Part shown: piece by piece, positions 1-8,645 of the stretch | Layout of the letters: every line of letters begins with the position of its first letter | How positions within the stretch are numbered: position 1 is the stretch's first letter | From: an uncultured Prevotellaceae bacterium | GTDB taxonomy: Bacteria; Bacteroidota; Bacteroidia; Bacteroidales; Bacteroidaceae | Length of the DNA stretch: 64,000 bases | Assembly (NCBI GenBank): GCA_947166345.1 | Contig: CAMVDU010000003.1 | Span: 51,549-115,548, forward strand | Direction of reading: 5' to 3' | The notes under the pieces: generated by a model | The model's input: the letters and a program-made list of their open reading frames with translations, nothing else | Told to the model about the DNA's origin: nothing | Database searches by the model: none | Made by a program: the position numbers and the translations under genes

Positions 1-185
1 GGTGTTCGGCTTGTCTGGCTATGAACGACGACAAAGTGCCTGCCGGCAAACTCTGTATGTCCACCAGCAATCGTAACTTCGAAGGACGTCAGGGCCCTGG
101 TGCACGCACGATTCTTTGTTCGCCGCTCACAGCTGCGGCTGCCGCTGTCACAGGCGTTATTACTGACCCGAGAGAACTGATTTGA
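1..185 (+). CDS. leuC: 3-isopropylmalate dehydratase large subunit, C-terminal end (partial)
   Basis: Frame 3 reads [60 protein letters not shown], the typical LeuC C-terminus; directly precedes leuD. Confidence 0.93.
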   Translation, partial: CSACLAMNDDKVPAGKLCMSTSNRNFEGRQGPGARTILCSPLTAAAAAVTGVITDPRELI

Positions 186-204
186 GCAAAGGAGGACTCG
201 TCAT

Positions 205-2418
205 ATGAAACAGAAATTCGATGTGATAACAAGCACCTGCGTTCCCCTGCCTTTGGAGAACGTAGATACCGACCAGATTATTCCTGCCCGCTTCCTGAAG
301 GCTACCGACAAGGAGGGCTTTGGCGACAACCTCTTCCGTGACTGGCGCTATCGTCCCGATGGAAGCGTGGTCGAGGATTTCGTCCTCAACGACCCAAAAT
401 ATGGCGGTTGCATTCTCGTTGCTGGCAAGAACTTCGGCTCTGGCTCCTCGCGCGAACATGCTGCCTGGGCCATTGCGGGCTACGGTTTCCGTGTGGTCAT
501 CAGCTCGTTCTTTGCCGATATCCACAAGAACAACGAACTCAACAACTTCGTACTGCCCGTTCAGGTGAGCGAGGAATTCCTCGCGGAACTCTTCCAAAGT
601 ATTCAGAATGATCCAAGTACTCAGGTTAAAGTCGATCTCCCCAACCAGACGGTTACCAACCTCTCTACGGGGCGCTCCGAACACTTCGATATCAATGGCT
701 ATAAGAAACATTGTCTGATGAATGGTCTCGACGACATCGACTTCCTGGTACAGAATCAAGAAAAGACGATAGCATGGGAACAGAGGACCCCCTCCATCTC
801 CCCCTGTTTAGGGGGAATGTTTGTAGCCTCCCCTAAACAGGGGAGGTTGGTGGGGTCTCCTTTCGTCGAGATTCTCGACTCTACGCTGCGTGACGGTGAG
901 CAGACCAATGGTGTGTCGTTCCTGCCTCACGAGAAGCTGGTCATCGCTCGCAAACTGTTGTCCAACCTCAACGTTGATCGCATTGAGGTGGGGTCGGCCC
1001 GTGTCTCGGAAGGTGAGAGTGAAGCCGTCAGGATGATCTGTCGCTATGCTCGTCAGATTGACCGTCTGGATAGGGTAGAGGTGTTGGGCTTCGTTGACGG
1101 CGGAAAGTCCGTTGACTGGATTGCCGACTGTGGCGGACAGGTGATCAACCTCTTGGCAAAGGGCTCGTTGAAACATTGCGAGCAACAGTTGCACAAGACC
1201 CCCGAGGAGCACATCAGCGACATTCTTCGTGAGGTGGACTATGCCCATCAGCGGGGACTCTCCGTCAACCTCTATCTTGAAGACTGGTCGAACGGCATGA
1301 AGGACTCGCCGGAATATGTCTATCAGCTGATGGATGCGCTGGCATCAGGGAGTCCGGTAGGAAACTCTACACTCTACACTCTACACTCTACACTAATCAA
1401 GCGCTTCATGCTCCCCGACACGCTGGGTGTGATGAATCCTCTGCAGGTGGTGGAGTATTTCCGAAAGATGGTGAAACGCTATCCCGACGTGCATTTCGAC
1501 TTCCACGCCCACAACGACTACGACCTGGCCGTCTCTAATTCGCTGGCAGCGGTGCTGAGTGGTGCCAAAGGTCTTCACGTCACCGTCAACGGTCTGGGTG
1601 AGCGCTGTGGTAATGCGCCTCTGGCATCCGTTCAGGCCATCCTGAAGGACCAGTTCCACGCCAAGACCAATATCGTGGAGAGTCAGTTGAACGACCTCTC
1701 GCGCATGGTGGAGAGCTTCAGCGGCATCGCTATTGCCCCCAACCAGCCCATCGTTGGCGACAATGTGTTTACGCAGGTGGCTGGCGTGCATGCCGACGGC
1801 GACTCCAAGAACAATCTCTATTACAACGACCTGGTGCCCGAACGTTTTGGTCGCAAGCGCGAGTATGCCTTGGGAAAGACCTCGGGCAAGGCCAATATCC
1901 TGAGGAATCTGGAGGAGCTGGGTCTGGAACTGACGCCAGAGCAGACCCGTCGTGTGACAGAGCGTATCATCGAGTTGGGCGACAAAAAAGAGATAGTTAC
2001 CCAGGAGGACCTGCCCTATATCGTCAGCGACGTGTTGAAACATGATACCCCCGACGACAAGGTACGACTGGTGGGCTACGTGGTCTCTACGGCCTATGGT
2101 CTGAAGCCTGGTGCCAATATCAAGGTCGAGATCAACGGCAAGCATTTCGAGGGCAGCGCTGTGGGTGACGGTCAGTATGATGCCTTTGTGAAGGCCCTTC
2201 GCCATATCTACAAGAAGCATCTGAACCGCACCTTCCCCATCCTCGTCAACTACGCTGTGACCATCCCTCCTGGTGGTCGTACCGACGCCTTGGTGCAGAC
2301 GGTCATCACTTGGCGCAACGACGATGGCAAGATTCTCCGCACACGAGCCCTCGATGCCGACCAGACCGAGGCTGCCATCAAGGCCACCATCAAGATGCTC
2401 AATATCATCGAGTCGTAA
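205..2418 (+). CDS. leuD-leuA: Fused LeuD (3-isopropylmalate dehydratase small subunit) and alpha-isopropylmalate/citramalate synthase family protein
   Basis: Single 737-aa ORF. N-terminal LeuD (PLENVDTDQIIPARFLK, GKNFGSGSSREHAAWAI), C-terminal LeuA-type synthase (EILDSTLRDGEQTNGVSF, FHAHNDYDLAVSNSLAAV) with regulatory domain; linker lies on a palindromic repeat. Confidence 0.88.
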   Translation: MKQKFDVITSTCVPLPLENVDTDQIIPARFLKATDKEGFGDNLFRDWRYRPDGSVVEDFVLNDPKYGGCILVAGKNFGSGSSREHAAWAIAGYGFRVVISSFFADIHKNNELNNFVLPVQVSEEFLAELFQSIQNDPSTQVKVDLPNQTVTNLSTGRSEHFDINGYKKHCLMNGLDDIDFLVQNQEKTIAWEQRTPSISPCLGGMFVASPKQGRLVGSPFVEILDSTLRDGEQTNGVSFLPHEKLVIARKLLSNLNVDRIEVGSARVSEGESEAVRMICRYARQIDRLDRVEVLGFVDGGKSVDWIADCGGQVINLLAKGSLKHCEQQLHKTPEEHISDILREVDYAHQRGLSVNLYLEDWSNGMKDSPEYVYQLMDALASGSPVGNSTLYTLHSTLIKRFMLPDTLGVMNPLQVVEYFRKMVKRYPDVHFDFHAHNDYDLAVSNSLAAVLSGAKGLHVTVNGLGERCGNAPLASVQAILKDQFHAKTNIVESQLNDLSRMVESFSGIAIAPNQPIVGDNVFTQVAGVHADGDSKNNLYYNDLVPERFGRKREYALGKTSGKANILRNLEELGLELTPEQTRRVTERIIELGDKKEIVTQEDLPYIVSDVLKHDTPDDKVRLVGYVVSTAYGLKPGANIKVEINGKHFEGSAVGDGQYDAFVKALRHIYKKHLNRTFPILVNYAVTIPPGGRTDALVQTVITWRNDDGKILRTRALDADQTEAAIKATIKMLNIIES
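787..856. repeat. Imperfect inverted repeat encoding the LeuD-LeuA linker; core arms CCCCTGTTTAGGGG / CCCCTAAACAGGGG
   Basis: Perfect 14-nt core arms at 801-814 and 830-843, extended by imperfect outer arms (ACCCCCTCCATCT.. / ..AGGTTGGTGGGGT). Confidence 0.85.
1364..1394 (+). repeat. In-frame heptamer tandem repeat (ACTCTAC)x4+ACT inside leuA
   Basis: Sequence actctacactctacactctacactctacact, translated GNSTLYTLHSTL. Confidence 0.95.
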
Positions 2419-2423
2419 AATGT

Positions 2424-2463
2424 CGTGATAGCGAAATAACGTGATAACGAAATAACGAAAAAA
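2424..2463 (+). repeat. Octamer tandem island (CGAAATAA/CGTGATAA) between leuA and leuB
   Basis: cgtgatag cgaaataa cgtgataa cgaaataa cgaaaaaa. Confidence 0.85.
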
Positions 2464-2469
2464 GTCATT

Positions 2470-3531
2470 ATGAAATTGAAGATAGCAGTCCTCTCCGGCG
2501 ACGGTATTGGTCCGGAAATCATGAAACAGGGTGTGGCCGTGCTCGATGCCGTTGCCACCAAGTTTGGTCATCAGTTTGCCTACGAGGAGGCGCTGGTGGG
2601 CGCTACGGCCATTGAGGCTGTGGGCAATCCCTATCCCGACAGCACCCACGAGATGTGTATGCGTGCCGATGCCGTGCTGTTTGCTGCCGTTGGCGACCTG
2701 AAGTACGACAACAACCCCACCTCGCCCGTGCGTCCTGAACAGGGGCTGCTGGCTATGCGCAAGAAGCTGGGACTCTTTGCCAATATCCGTCCTGTGGCAA
2801 CGTTCGACTGCCTGCTTCATAAGTCGCCGCTGAAGGAAGAACTGTTGCGTGGTGCCGACTTTGTGGTGATTCGTGAGCTGACGGGCGGCATGTATTTTGG
2901 TGAGAAACATGAAGACGACCAGATGGCCTTCGATACCGATATCTACACACGTCCAGAGATAGAGCGCATCCTGAAGGTGGCCTTCGAGATGGCCCGCGGT
3001 CGTAAGAAGCACCTTACCGTTGTCGATAAGGCTAACGTGCTGGCCAGCAGCAGGTTGTGGCGTCGTATAGCCAAGGAGATGGAACCGCAGTATCCCGATG
3101 TGGTGACCGACTATATGTTTATCGACAATGCCTCGATGCGCGTGTTGACCGAGCCGCGTTTCTTTGACGTCATCGTGACGGAGAACACCTTTGGCGACAT
3201 CCTCACCGACGAGACCTCGTGCATCACAGGCTCTATGGGCCTCCAGCCCTCGTCATCGTTGGGTCTTCACACACCGCTCTTCGAACCCGTTCACGGCTCG
3301 TGGCCGCAGGCAAAGGGACAGAACATCGCCAACCCGTTGGCACAGATTCTCTCTGCTGCTATGTTGCTCGAGCACTTCGGCTTGTCTGCTGAGGGTGCGA
3401 TGGTGCGCCGTGCTGTTGATGCTTCCTTGGAGGCCAATGTGCGCACACCCGACATCCAGGTTGAAGGTGCTCCGCATTACGGCACCAACGAGGTTGGCCA
3501 GTGGATTTGTGACTACATTAAAAATTCTTAG
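2470..3531 (+). CDS. leuB: 3-isopropylmalate dehydrogenase
   Basis: [76 protein letters not shown]. Confidence 0.96.
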   Translation: MKLKIAVLSGDGIGPEIMKQGVAVLDAVATKFGHQFAYEEALVGATAIEAVGNPYPDSTHEMCMRADAVLFAAVGDLKYDNNPTSPVRPEQGLLAMRKKLGLFANIRPVATFDCLLHKSPLKEELLRGADFVVIRELTGGMYFGEKHEDDQMAFDTDIYTRPEIERILKVAFEMARGRKKHLTVVDKANVLASSRLWRRIAKEMEPQYPDVVTDYMFIDNASMRVLTEPRFFDVIVTENTFGDILTDETSCITGSMGLQPSSSLGLHTPLFEPVHGSWPQAKGQNIANPLAQILSAAMLLEHFGLSAEGAMVRRAVDASLEANVRTPDIQVEGAPHYGTNEVGQWICDYIKNS

Positions 3532-3555
3532 GAGTTTAGGAGTTTAGGAGTTTAG
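3528..3555 (+). repeat. Octamer tandem (TTAGGAGT)x3.5 that includes the leuB stop codon
   Basis: ttaggagt ttaggagt ttaggagt ttag; leuB TAG is 3529-3531. Confidence 0.93.
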
Positions 3556-3560
3556 ACTAT

Positions 3561-4049
3561 TTACTTATAATCTTTCAATTTCTCCTCCACCGTCTTCATG
3601 GCTTCCACCCAGTTGGTGTCGAGCGAGAAGCGGATGAAGGCGTCTTCCTTTTCCGTGTAGGCATAGACCGTTTCCTTGTCGGCGTCGTTGAACAACGGTG
3701 TGGCCAGCGACACCTCGATGAACAGCTTGATGAGCTTGGTTTGGTAGGCAGCTGGCTGGTCGCTGTTTTTCACAATCGTGCTCATATACAGATCTACATA
3801 TTTGTACAGGGCCAGCGCCTCTGCATCGAGCACGTCGGCAGGTGCGTCGGGCATCTTCTCGCGCATGGTCAGGGCCATATAGGTGAGGGCGTTCACCTTG
3901 AACTGGTTGATCTCCTTGACGATGTCAGACGCCGCAGGGTCGTTAACCCGCTCTTTGGCCATGTTCATCACCTCGGTATAAATCTCTTGTGCCTGCATGT
4001 TGCTGAATCCTGCAACGGCCAGCACCATCATCATGATTATTCTTTTCAT
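3561..4049 (-). CDS. Hypothetical secreted protein (signal peptide, 162 aa)
   Basis: ORF with N-terminal signal MKRIIMMMVLAVAGFSNMQAQ. Confidence 0.75.
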   Translation of the reverse strand: MKRIIMMMVLAVAGFSNMQAQEIYTEVMNMAKERVNDPAASDIVKEINQFKVNALTYMALTMREKMPDAPADVLDAEALALYKYVDLYMSTIVKNSDQPAAYQTKLIKLFIEVSLATPLFNDADKETVYAYTEKEDAFIRFSLDTNWVEAMKTVEEKLKDYK

Positions 4050-4067
4050 ATATTACTCTTTACTCTA

Positions 4068-4098
4068 TAACCAATAACCTTTAACCTTTAACCTTTTC
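4068..4098. repeat. Degenerate AACCTTTA-type tandem island overlapping the ruvC 3' end
   Basis: ataaccaataacctttaacctttaacctttt. Confidence 0.75.
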
Positions 4099-4641
4099 CT
4101 TGTTTTTGACAGCAAAATCCTTCCAGCTGCGGTAGTGGGGAGCTCCTGAGTCGGGTTTGCCCATCTGCATAAAGTGACAGTAGGCCGCAGCCAGGGCGTC
4201 GGTGGCATCCATGAAGCGCCCCATCTCTTCCTTCTCAATCTTCAGCAGGCGTTGCAGCATGCCTGCCACCTGTTCCTTCGAGGCTCCGCCAGTGCCCGTC
4301 AGCGCCATCTTGATCTTCATGGGCGCATATTCGTGGATAGGCACACCATGATGGATGGCAGCGGCGATGGCCACACCCTGAGCCCTTCCCAATTTCAGCA
4401 TCGACTGCACGTTCTTGCCGAAGAACGGCGCTTCGATGGCCATCTCGTCGGGCAGGTAGGAATCGATGATGCCTGTGACGCGCTCGAAGATGTGTCCCAG
4501 CTTCAGGTAACCGTCACCAAACTTCCTCAGGTCGATGATGCCCATCGTCTCCATCTGGGCCTTGCCGCCAACGATGCGCAGCACGCCGTAGCCCATGATA
4601 TTTGTGCCCGGGTCTATGCCCAGAATGACTTTGTCTGCCAT
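4081..4641 (-). CDS. ruvC: Crossover junction endodeoxyribonuclease RuvC
   Basis: [21 protein letters not shown]; probable start 4641 rather than ORF start 4662. Confidence 0.95.
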   Translation of the reverse strand: MADKVILGIDPGTNIMGYGVLRIVGGKAQMETMGIIDLRKFGDGYLKLGHIFERVTGIIDSYLPDEMAIEAPFFGKNVQSMLKLGRAQGVAIAAAIHHGVPIHEYAPMKIKMALTGTGGASKEQVAGMLQRLLKIEKEEMGRFMDATDALAAAYCHFMQMGKPDSGAPHYRSWKDFAVKNKEKVKG

Positions 4642-4650
4642 AATTTCTTT

Positions 4651-4659
4651 GCAAAGGTA
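4651..4659 (-). promoter_or_regulatory. -7 box TACCTTTGC upstream of ruvC (near-leaderless)
   Basis: gcaaaggta on + strand, 9 nt upstream of the ruvC ATG. Confidence 0.6.
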
Positions 4660-4701
4660 CAAATAATTACCGAATAATTTGCAAATCCCAAATAAAATAT
4701 T

Positions 4702-4710
4702 TACCTTTGC
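4702..4710 (+). promoter_or_regulatory. -7 box TACCTTTGC, candidate rho promoter
   Basis: Bacteroidetes TAnnTTTG motif about 100 nt upstream of rho. Confidence 0.55.
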
Positions 4711-4810
4711 ATCCGATTTCTGAACAACGTTTCCGTCCGCGAAGCGTTTCTTTCACAAATTACACATTCATCATCATCCTATTTTTGGATAAATCATACC
4801 TGTATTATAT

Positions 4811-6799
4811 ATGTACACGAAAGAACAGTTAGAAAAGATGGACATACCCCAGCTCATGACCATTGCCAGCGAACTGGGTGTTAAAGTGTCTCAGAACGAC
4901 AAACTCGAGAACGTCATCTACGACATCCTCGACAAGGCCGCTGAGACAATGGCTGCCGGCGATTCTACGGCCAAGCGCAAGCGTACCCGCATCGCCAAGA
5001 AGGATACTGACCGCGTCTATTCGGTGAAGGGAAAGGACGGCGAGAACTTCGACGTGAAGGGCCAGAAGAAGCCCGTTGAGGCTCCCTCGCTCTTTGCCGA
5101 CCCCGTGGAGACGCCTGCTGAGCCTGCTGAAGAGAAACCCGTGGAGAAGACCACCAAGCGTGGACGTCCCAAGAAGAGCGAAGCTGCTAAGGAAGAGAAG
5201 CCCGCTGCTGCTGAGGCTGCTGCAGAAACACCTGCTGAAGTTCCTGCTGAGGCCGCTCCCGCACCCAAGCGTCGTGGTCGCAAGTCGAAGGCAGAGCTGG
5301 CTGCTGAAGCCGCTGCTGCCGCAGAAAACAATACCGTTAATGAAGCTCCACAGGACATCGCCGTTCCTGAGGCCTTGGACAACGAGACCGCAGGCAACGA
5401 AGGTCCCGATGCCGAGATGCTCGAGCAGCTGCAGGAACACATGACCCAGCACTATGCTGGCGAACAGCCTGTAGAAGGCGATTACGACGATGACGTGTGG
5501 GAAGGTGATCCAGGCGACGGCACCGACTTCATCACCGTGGTCGATCTGCCCATCGAAGACCAAGCTGCCATTCCCACGCTCGACATCTTCGACCGTCCCG
5601 TGGTGCAGCATTCAGAGGCTGCCTTCCAGCCCGTTGCCACACAGGCTGCTGCCGACAAGCATGCAGACCGTTACGACTTTGCCGACCTCATCACGGCCAA
5701 CGGCGTGCTCGAAGTGCTGCAGGACGGCTATGGCTTCCTGCGTTCCAGCGACTACAACTACCTGTCGTCGCCCGACGATGTCTATGTCACTACCCAGCAG
5801 ATCAAGAAATACGGTCTGAAGACAGGCGACGTGGTGGAGTGCACCGTGCGTCCTCCTCACGAGAACGAGAAGTATTTCGCCCTCTCTACGGTCAACCTCA
5901 TCAACGGTCGTCAGCCCTCGGAAGTGCGCGACCGCGTGTCATTCGAACACCTCACGCCGCTGTTCCCTGAAGAGAAGTTCAACCTCTGTGGCGACCCTGC
6001 CACCACCAATCCCTCTACGCGCATCGTCGATCTATTTGCTCCCATTGGTAAAGGTCAGCGCGCCCTCATCGTGGCACAGCCCAAGACCGGTAAGACCATC
6101 CTCATGAAGGATATTGCCAACGCTATTGCTGCCAACCACCCCGAGGCCTACATCATGATGCTGCTCATCGACGAGCGTCCCGAGGAGGTCACCGACATGA
6201 GCCGCACCGTCAATGCTGAGGTCATCGCCTCGACCTTCGACGAGCCTGCCGACCGTCACGTGAAGATTGCCGGCATCGTGCTGGAGAAGGCCAAGCGCAT
6301 GGTGGAATGCGGTCACGACGTGGTCATCTTCCTCGACTCCATCACCCGTCTGGCACGCGCCTACAACACCGTTAGCCCAGCCTCTGGTAAGGTGCTCACT
6401 GGTGGTGTCGATGCCAACGCTCTGCAGAAGCCCAAGCGCTTCTTCGGAGCTGCCCGTAACATCGAGGGTGGGGGATCGCTCACCATCATCGCCACAGCCC
6501 TCGTCGATACCGGTTCCAAGATGGACGAGGTCATCTTCGAGGAGTTCAAGGGCACTGGTAACTCTGAGATACAGCTCGACCGCATGCTCTCCAACAAGCG
6601 CATCTTCCCGTCGCTCAACCTCGTGCAGTCATCAACCCGTCGCGACGACCTGCTGCAGGATCAGACCACGCTCAACCGCATGTGGATTGTCCGCAAGTTC
6701 ATCAGCGAGATGAACCCCATCGAGGCCATGAACACCCTGCGCGACCGTTTGGTGCAGAGCCGCAACAACGAGGAGTTCCTCATGTCGATGAACGGCTGA
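4811..6799 (+). CDS. rho: Transcription termination factor Rho with long N-terminal Ala/Glu/Lys-rich low-complexity insertion
   Basis: C-terminal Rho ATPase ([128 protein letters not shown]). Confidence 0.97.
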   Translation: MYTKEQLEKMDIPQLMTIASELGVKVSQNDKLENVIYDILDKAAETMAAGDSTAKRKRTRIAKKDTDRVYSVKGKDGENFDVKGQKKPVEAPSLFADPVETPAEPAEEKPVEKTTKRGRPKKSEAAKEEKPAAAEAAAETPAEVPAEAAPAPKRRGRKSKAELAAEAAAAAENNTVNEAPQDIAVPEALDNETAGNEGPDAEMLEQLQEHMTQHYAGEQPVEGDYDDDVWEGDPGDGTDFITVVDLPIEDQAAIPTLDIFDRPVVQHSEAAFQPVATQAAADKHADRYDFADLITANGVLEVLQDGYGFLRSSDYNYLSSPDDVYVTTQQIKKYGLKTGDVVECTVRPPHENEKYFALSTVNLINGRQPSEVRDRVSFEHLTPLFPEEKFNLCGDPATTNPSTRIVDLFAPIGKGQRALIVAQPKTGKTILMKDIANAIAANHPEAYIMMLLIDERPEEVTDMSRTVNAEVIASTFDEPADRHVKIAGIVLEKAKRMVECGHDVVIFLDSITRLARAYNTVSPASGKVLTGGVDANALQKPKRFFGAARNIEGGGSLTIIATALVDTGSKMDEVIFEEFKGTGNSEIQLDRMLSNKRIFPSLNLVQSSTRRDDLLQDQTTLNRMWIVRKFISEMNPIEAMNTLRDRLVQSRNNEEFLMSMNG

Positions 6800-6824
6800 G
6801 CAGAGCTTCGGATTATAAGATTTT

Positions 6825-6857
6825 GGGAGTCCCCGACGAACGGAGGCTCCCTTTTTT
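6825..6857 (+). terminator. Intrinsic terminator downstream of rho
   Basis: gggagtcc..ggaggctccctttttt. Confidence 0.7.
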
Positions 6858-6884
6858 GTGGACACCTTCACGCACAAAATGAGA

Positions 6885-7068
6885 CATTGTGACGTGACTT
6901 TGTGACATAAGGTGTTCTCAGGTCTGCATGCGCCCAGATTCTGCTATAGAGTATATAGTATTATTAATATTATTATAATTAAATTATATTATATTAACAC
7001 ATCGCTGCCTCTTTTCTGCCGTTCAGCAATTCGCGGAGGTGCTTATGTCACAAAGTCACGTCACAATG
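6885..7068. repeat. Perfect 27-bp inverted repeat (6885-6911 / 7042-7068) flanking a 130-nt AT-rich spacer
   Basis: cattgtgacgtgactttgtgacataag ... cttatgtcacaaagtcacgtcacaatg. Confidence 0.95.
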
Positions 7069-7091
7069 ACACAAAATGGGTGTCCAGCACC

Positions 7092-7201
7092 GAGACGCTC
7101 TTTGCATAGCACCGAGACGCTCCTTGGTGACCAAGGGGTATGACGGTGGTGACCACCGAGACGCTCCTTGCACACCGCCGAGACGCTCCTTGGTGAGGGC
7201 G
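7092..7201. repeat. Tandem array of five 22-nt units (consensus GAGACGCTCCTTGGTGACCAAG)
   Basis: Units start at 7092, 7114, 7136 (degenerate), 7158, 7180; exact 22-nt spacing. Confidence 0.93.
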
Positions 7202-7254
7202 TCAGTCGCTCGCAACGAGAATGTCACTCACTCGGAGTAAATGACGCAGTCGCT

Positions 7255-8586
7255 TTAGAAGAACAGGGCTCTTTCTACCCAGTAGCAGAGGATGCCGGAG
7301 AGGTAGCCCACGAAGACGATCCAGGTGATTTTCTTCATGTACCAGCCGAAGGTGATCTTCTCCAAGCCCATGACGACGACGCCTGCGGCAGAGCCGATGA
7401 TGAGCATGGAACCGCCCACGCCGGCACAGTAGGCCAGCAGTTGCCAGAAGATGCCATCGACGGCCATTGCACCTGCATCGGCCACGGGATACATGCCCAT
7501 GCAGCCTGCCACGAGGGGCACGTTGTCGACGATGCTCGACAGGATGCCGATGATGCCGTTGATGAGGTAGTAGTTGCCCGAGAAGGTGTCGTTGAGCCCT
7601 TGTCCCATGAGGGTGAGCACGCCTACTTCCTGCAGTACGGCGACGGCCATGAGGATGCCGAGGAAGAACATGATGGTGGAGAGGTCGATGCGCGAGAGGA
7701 TGTCGCTGACGCGCTTGGCCATCGTGTCGTCCTCAGAGGTGTTGTGGTGGAAGATCTCGGTGACGGTCCACAGCACGCCCAGCACCAGCAGGATGCCCAT
7801 GAACGGGGGCAGGTGTGTGATGGTCTTGAAGATGGGCACGAAGACGAGTCCGCCCACGCCCAGCCAGAAGATGATGTCGCGCTGTATCTTGGTGAACTGG
7901 CTGACCTCGGCTGCTGGCAGGTTCTGTGCTTTGTCGAACTTGCCGTTGAGTTGCAGGCTGAGGATGAAGGCTGGGATGACCATCGATACGAGCGAGGGAA
8001 CGAAAATCTCGGTCAGCACGCCCTGTGTGGTGATGACGCCCTTGATCCACAGCATGATGGTGGTGACGTCGCCGATGGGCGAGAAGGCTCCTCCCGAGTT
8101 GGCCGAGATAATGACGAGGGCGGCATAGATGAGTCGGTCCTCACGGTTCTGTACCAGCTTGCGCAGCACCATGATCATGACGATGGACGTGGTCAGGTTG
8201 TCGAGGATGGCCGACAGGAAGAAGGTCATGAAGGCCACGCGCCACAGCAGCTTGCGCTTGGAGCGCGTCTTCAGGGTGTCGCGCACAAAGTTGAAACCGC
8301 CGTTGGTATCTACAATCTCGACAATGGTCATAGCACCCATCAGGAAGAACAGTGTGCCGCCGGCATCGCCCAGATGGTGCTCGATGACTTCGGCAATGTG
8401 GTGCACCACGCTACTGCCTTCAATCATGGGGTAGTAGCTGCCTGGGTTGACCATCAGCAGCGTCCAGCAGCCTACGCACATCAGCAGGGCAATGGCTGCC
8501 TTGTTCACTTTCGTCAGACTCTCAAGGGCTATGCACAGATAGCCTGTGACGAATACCACAACAATACAGATCGTTAGTACGGACAT
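7255..8586 (-). CDS. nhaD: NhaD-type sodium:proton antiporter
   Basis: 443-aa polytopic protein; FFLMGAMTIVEIVDTNGGFNFV, LDNLTTSIVMIMVLRKL, SANSGGAFSPIGDVTTIMLWIKG. Confidence 0.9.
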   Translation of the reverse strand: MSVLTICIVVVFVTGYLCIALESLTKVNKAAIALLMCVGCWTLLMVNPGSYYPMIEGSSVVHHIAEVIEHHLGDAGGTLFFLMGAMTIVEIVDTNGGFNFVRDTLKTRSKRKLLWRVAFMTFFLSAILDNLTTSIVMIMVLRKLVQNREDRLIYAALVIISANSGGAFSPIGDVTTIMLWIKGVITTQGVLTEIFVPSLVSMVIPAFILSLQLNGKFDKAQNLPAAEVSQFTKIQRDIIFWLGVGGLVFVPIFKTITHLPPFMGILLVLGVLWTVTEIFHHNTSEDDTMAKRVSDILSRIDLSTIMFFLGILMAVAVLQEVGVLTLMGQGLNDTFSGNYYLINGIIGILSSIVDNVPLVAGCMGMYPVADAGAMAVDGIFWQLLAYCAGVGGSMLIIGSAAGVVVMGLEKITFGWYMKKITWIVFVGYLSGILCYWVERALFF

Positions 8587-8600
8587 GGCTCTTTTTTAGG

Positions 8601-8645
8601 AGTTAAAGAAGTTAAAGAAGTTAAAGAAGTTCAAGAGTTCAAGGG
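8601..8645 (+). repeat. Nonamer tandem island (AGTTAAAGA)n abutting the MFS gene stop codon
   Basis: agttaaaga x3, agttcaaga, gttcaaggg. Confidence 0.92.

Noticed and set aside
1393-3012. 539-aa minus-strand ORF
   Set aside because: Antisense to the clearly coding leuA/leuB; long open shadow frame caused by GC-biased codon use, composition dominated by His/Val/Gly/Leu, no recognisable domain.
7092-7201. CRISPR array
   Set aside because: Regular period, but no unique spacers, unit too short, and no cas genes in the window.
7168-8577. 469-aa plus-strand ORF
   Set aside because: Antisense to nhaD, His/Asp/Glu-rich shadow frame; its N-terminus is just translated 22-nt repeat.
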